Assembly: GCF_021130785.1 (NCBI RefSeq)
Contig: NC_060212.1
Span: 148,969,001-149,033,000 of the forward strand
DNA length: 64,000 nt
Source of the DNA: Homalodisca vitripennis
Taxonomy: Eukaryota > Arthropoda > Insecta > Hemiptera > Cicadellidae
Direction: 5' to 3'
Shown: positions 62,705 through 64,000 of the stretch, piece after piece
How positions within the stretch are numbered: the first letter of the stretch is position 1
Layout of the letters: the number at the start of each line of letters is the position of its first letter
Notes under the pieces: generated by a model
Database searches by the model: none
Told to the model about the DNA's origin: nothing
What the model saw: only the letters and a program-made list of their open reading frames with translations
Position numbers and translations under genes: made by a program

Positions 62705-63660
62705 TACACAATTTGTATGCAACTGGATGGCCTACTCGAGAGCAAGTCACATACAGCTGGTTGTGAGTAAAACACGGGCTCTTGAAATCCACACCACCTA
62801 TTTTACGGATTTCCCTTGATCTTTATTTACTGTCATAGAAAACCCGAGTTAGACTGAAAACTGTAGTCTTATAAATTTAAACTGATACTGTGAAGGAATC
62901 ATGTGCATACGGGGTATGAAGTCCGTTTCTGCTGTTCCACATCCATTGGACATGATAAACTCTATGATATTTCGGACAAAAGTTTAAATTTTCAGACTTG
63001 TGAAATTGCATAGATTCGGAGGGATGAGGTTCTGCAGTAACAACATCGTGGAAAATTTAGCTGGCAAATTCAGATTGTAAGGTAAAATTTCTCTTTGGTT
63101 AGCACGTTGTAGAACCTTCAAAGGATAGTTAATAGCGTCTTCTTGTTCTCCTATTAAATCGATTGATTGGTATTTCACAATCTCTGTGGGGAGCTGCTCC
63201 AATCAAATGATGTTTTTATGATGTACGTTGCAACGTCGTTTCTAGGACTAGAATATAAATTGTGTACGTCCAGGTAAATAATCTGTGCATTAAGCCTTGA
63301 AAGACATCATTAATACTTTTCGTATAATATATAGTGCCATCTGAAAAGTCCTGTTATTTCAAAGTAAGGGTGAGAATCCATCAACTATTAGGACACTATT
63401 AAGGTATACTCTGATGTTTACATGGCAAGATAAAACTATAATAATGGGCCAAGGTAGGATAACTTAACATAGGTTTAAACTTCGTAAGTTCTTCAGCTTA
63501 CTAAATTAGTGTTTGTCTATATCACCAGCCAGCGACAGTCATCCCCCAATAATTGACTTGCTACGTACGTTTTGGAGAGTCCAGTTCAAAGCTTGTTCAT
63601 AGTACACTCGTTCCAGTCCATCATCTTACATTCTATAAGAATTTTGAGTTAGTGATTATT
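62705..63660 (-). pseudogene. Helitron (Pif1-type) helicase, broken
   Basis: Minus-strand pieces in order are: NECTMNK with NWTLQNVRSKSIIGG and LSLAGDI (Walker B-side region, about 63530-63640); PTEIVKYQSIDLIGEQEDAI (about 63140-63200); YPLKVLQRANQ, LLLQNLIPPNLCNFTSLKI (62984-63130); CGTAETDFIPR and FKFIRLQF (about 62870-62950); GFSMTVNKDQGKSV (about 62810-62850); and SPCFTHNQLYVTCSRVGHPV (about 62720-62790). These match motifs III to VI of the helicase half of Helitron Rep/Hel proteins. Stops and frameshifts separate most pieces. The Walker A motif and the Rep nuclease would lie beyond about 63700 and probably outside the window. Confidence 0.8.
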
Positions 63661-64000
63661 TTAAAATGTTGAACATTGGAGTATCAGTGATGATTATGTA
63701 AATGCCAAAAGCGAAATATTCACACTATCTTACTAAGTGTGTACTATTCTAGACGATACGAAAAATTCTATGATCTTTTCTCTGCTTGGACTTTTGATCG
63801 AATATAATTCATTATTAATAATAATTTCCCCAAAAATTGTGAGAATGAATTTGTTTTTTGGTTAAAGTATACTCTTACTTTTACGGCAAAAACCTTCACG
63901 AAACTAAAAAGTTTTATGGTCCATAGCCTTGGTTTCAAATAAATAATTTAATACGTTTTTGAATAGTCTTTCAAAAGGTTTTGATATATATATATATATA
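63660..64000. other. Unassigned sequence with terminal AT run
   Basis: Possibly upstream Helitron sequence, but no Rep or Walker A motif was recognised. Ends in an AT microsatellite cut by the window edge (from about 63984). Confidence 0.4.

Overview
The window looks like A+T-rich (about two thirds A+T by eye) intergenic or deep intronic DNA from an animal, most likely an insect. The evidence is the transposon mix (mariner/Tc1, Helitron, piggyBac-like, PHD-finger-bearing CR1/Jockey-type LINE, TA-target MITE), long AC/AT microsatellites and the absence of prokaryotic gene structure. I cannot fix the order; a hemipteran or polyneopteran-type genome would fit. No intact host protein-coding gene is visible. 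Almost all long open frames are broken transposon parts or accidental frames.

Layout: 1-290 is the end of a degenerate ~123-bp tandem repeat. 300-7640 is mostly unassigned, with one 93-bp fold-back element at 3444. From 7645 to ~37225 the window carries two diverged, collinear copies of one ~15-kb segment. Block pairs are 7645-12855 / 22285-29215, 15075-15625 / 34570-35390 and 21180-21860 / 36580-37225. Later insertions account for most of the length difference. Copy 1 received a ~1-kb TIR element (10933-11921) and mariner material (15633-18400). Copy 2 received a 242-bp MITE (28119-28360, its empty site preserved in copy 1), a 3.7-kb LINE (29335-~33050) and ~1.9 kb of unassigned DNA (24650-26590). 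Within the diverged background a few islands stay about 90% identical. One is a ~49-nt exon-like block with clean splice signals in both copies.

From 37511 to ~38590 there is a young 233/234-bp tandem array with an alternating two-unit higher-order pattern. 39-52 kb is mostly unassigned, with two CpG/GC-rich islands (39241, 42540), a hammerhead/Penelope-like motif (44740), a 239-bp tandem duplication (47068) and a tRNA-like relic (50941). 52.4-54.3 kb holds a much-decayed second LINE on the plus strand. 57.27-58.01 kb is the 5' part of a piggyBac-like element. 59.3-60.1 kb has copies of an interspersed repeat recognised by an ATTTGGCTGAG core. 61.6-61.8 kb carries the least eroded copy of another interspersed family also present in both duplicated segments. 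62.7-63.7 kb is a broken Helitron helicase.

I see no working multi-gene system. The points most worth a second look are the segmental duplication with its splice-bounded conserved islands, the dimeric satellite and the two small unnamed repeat families.
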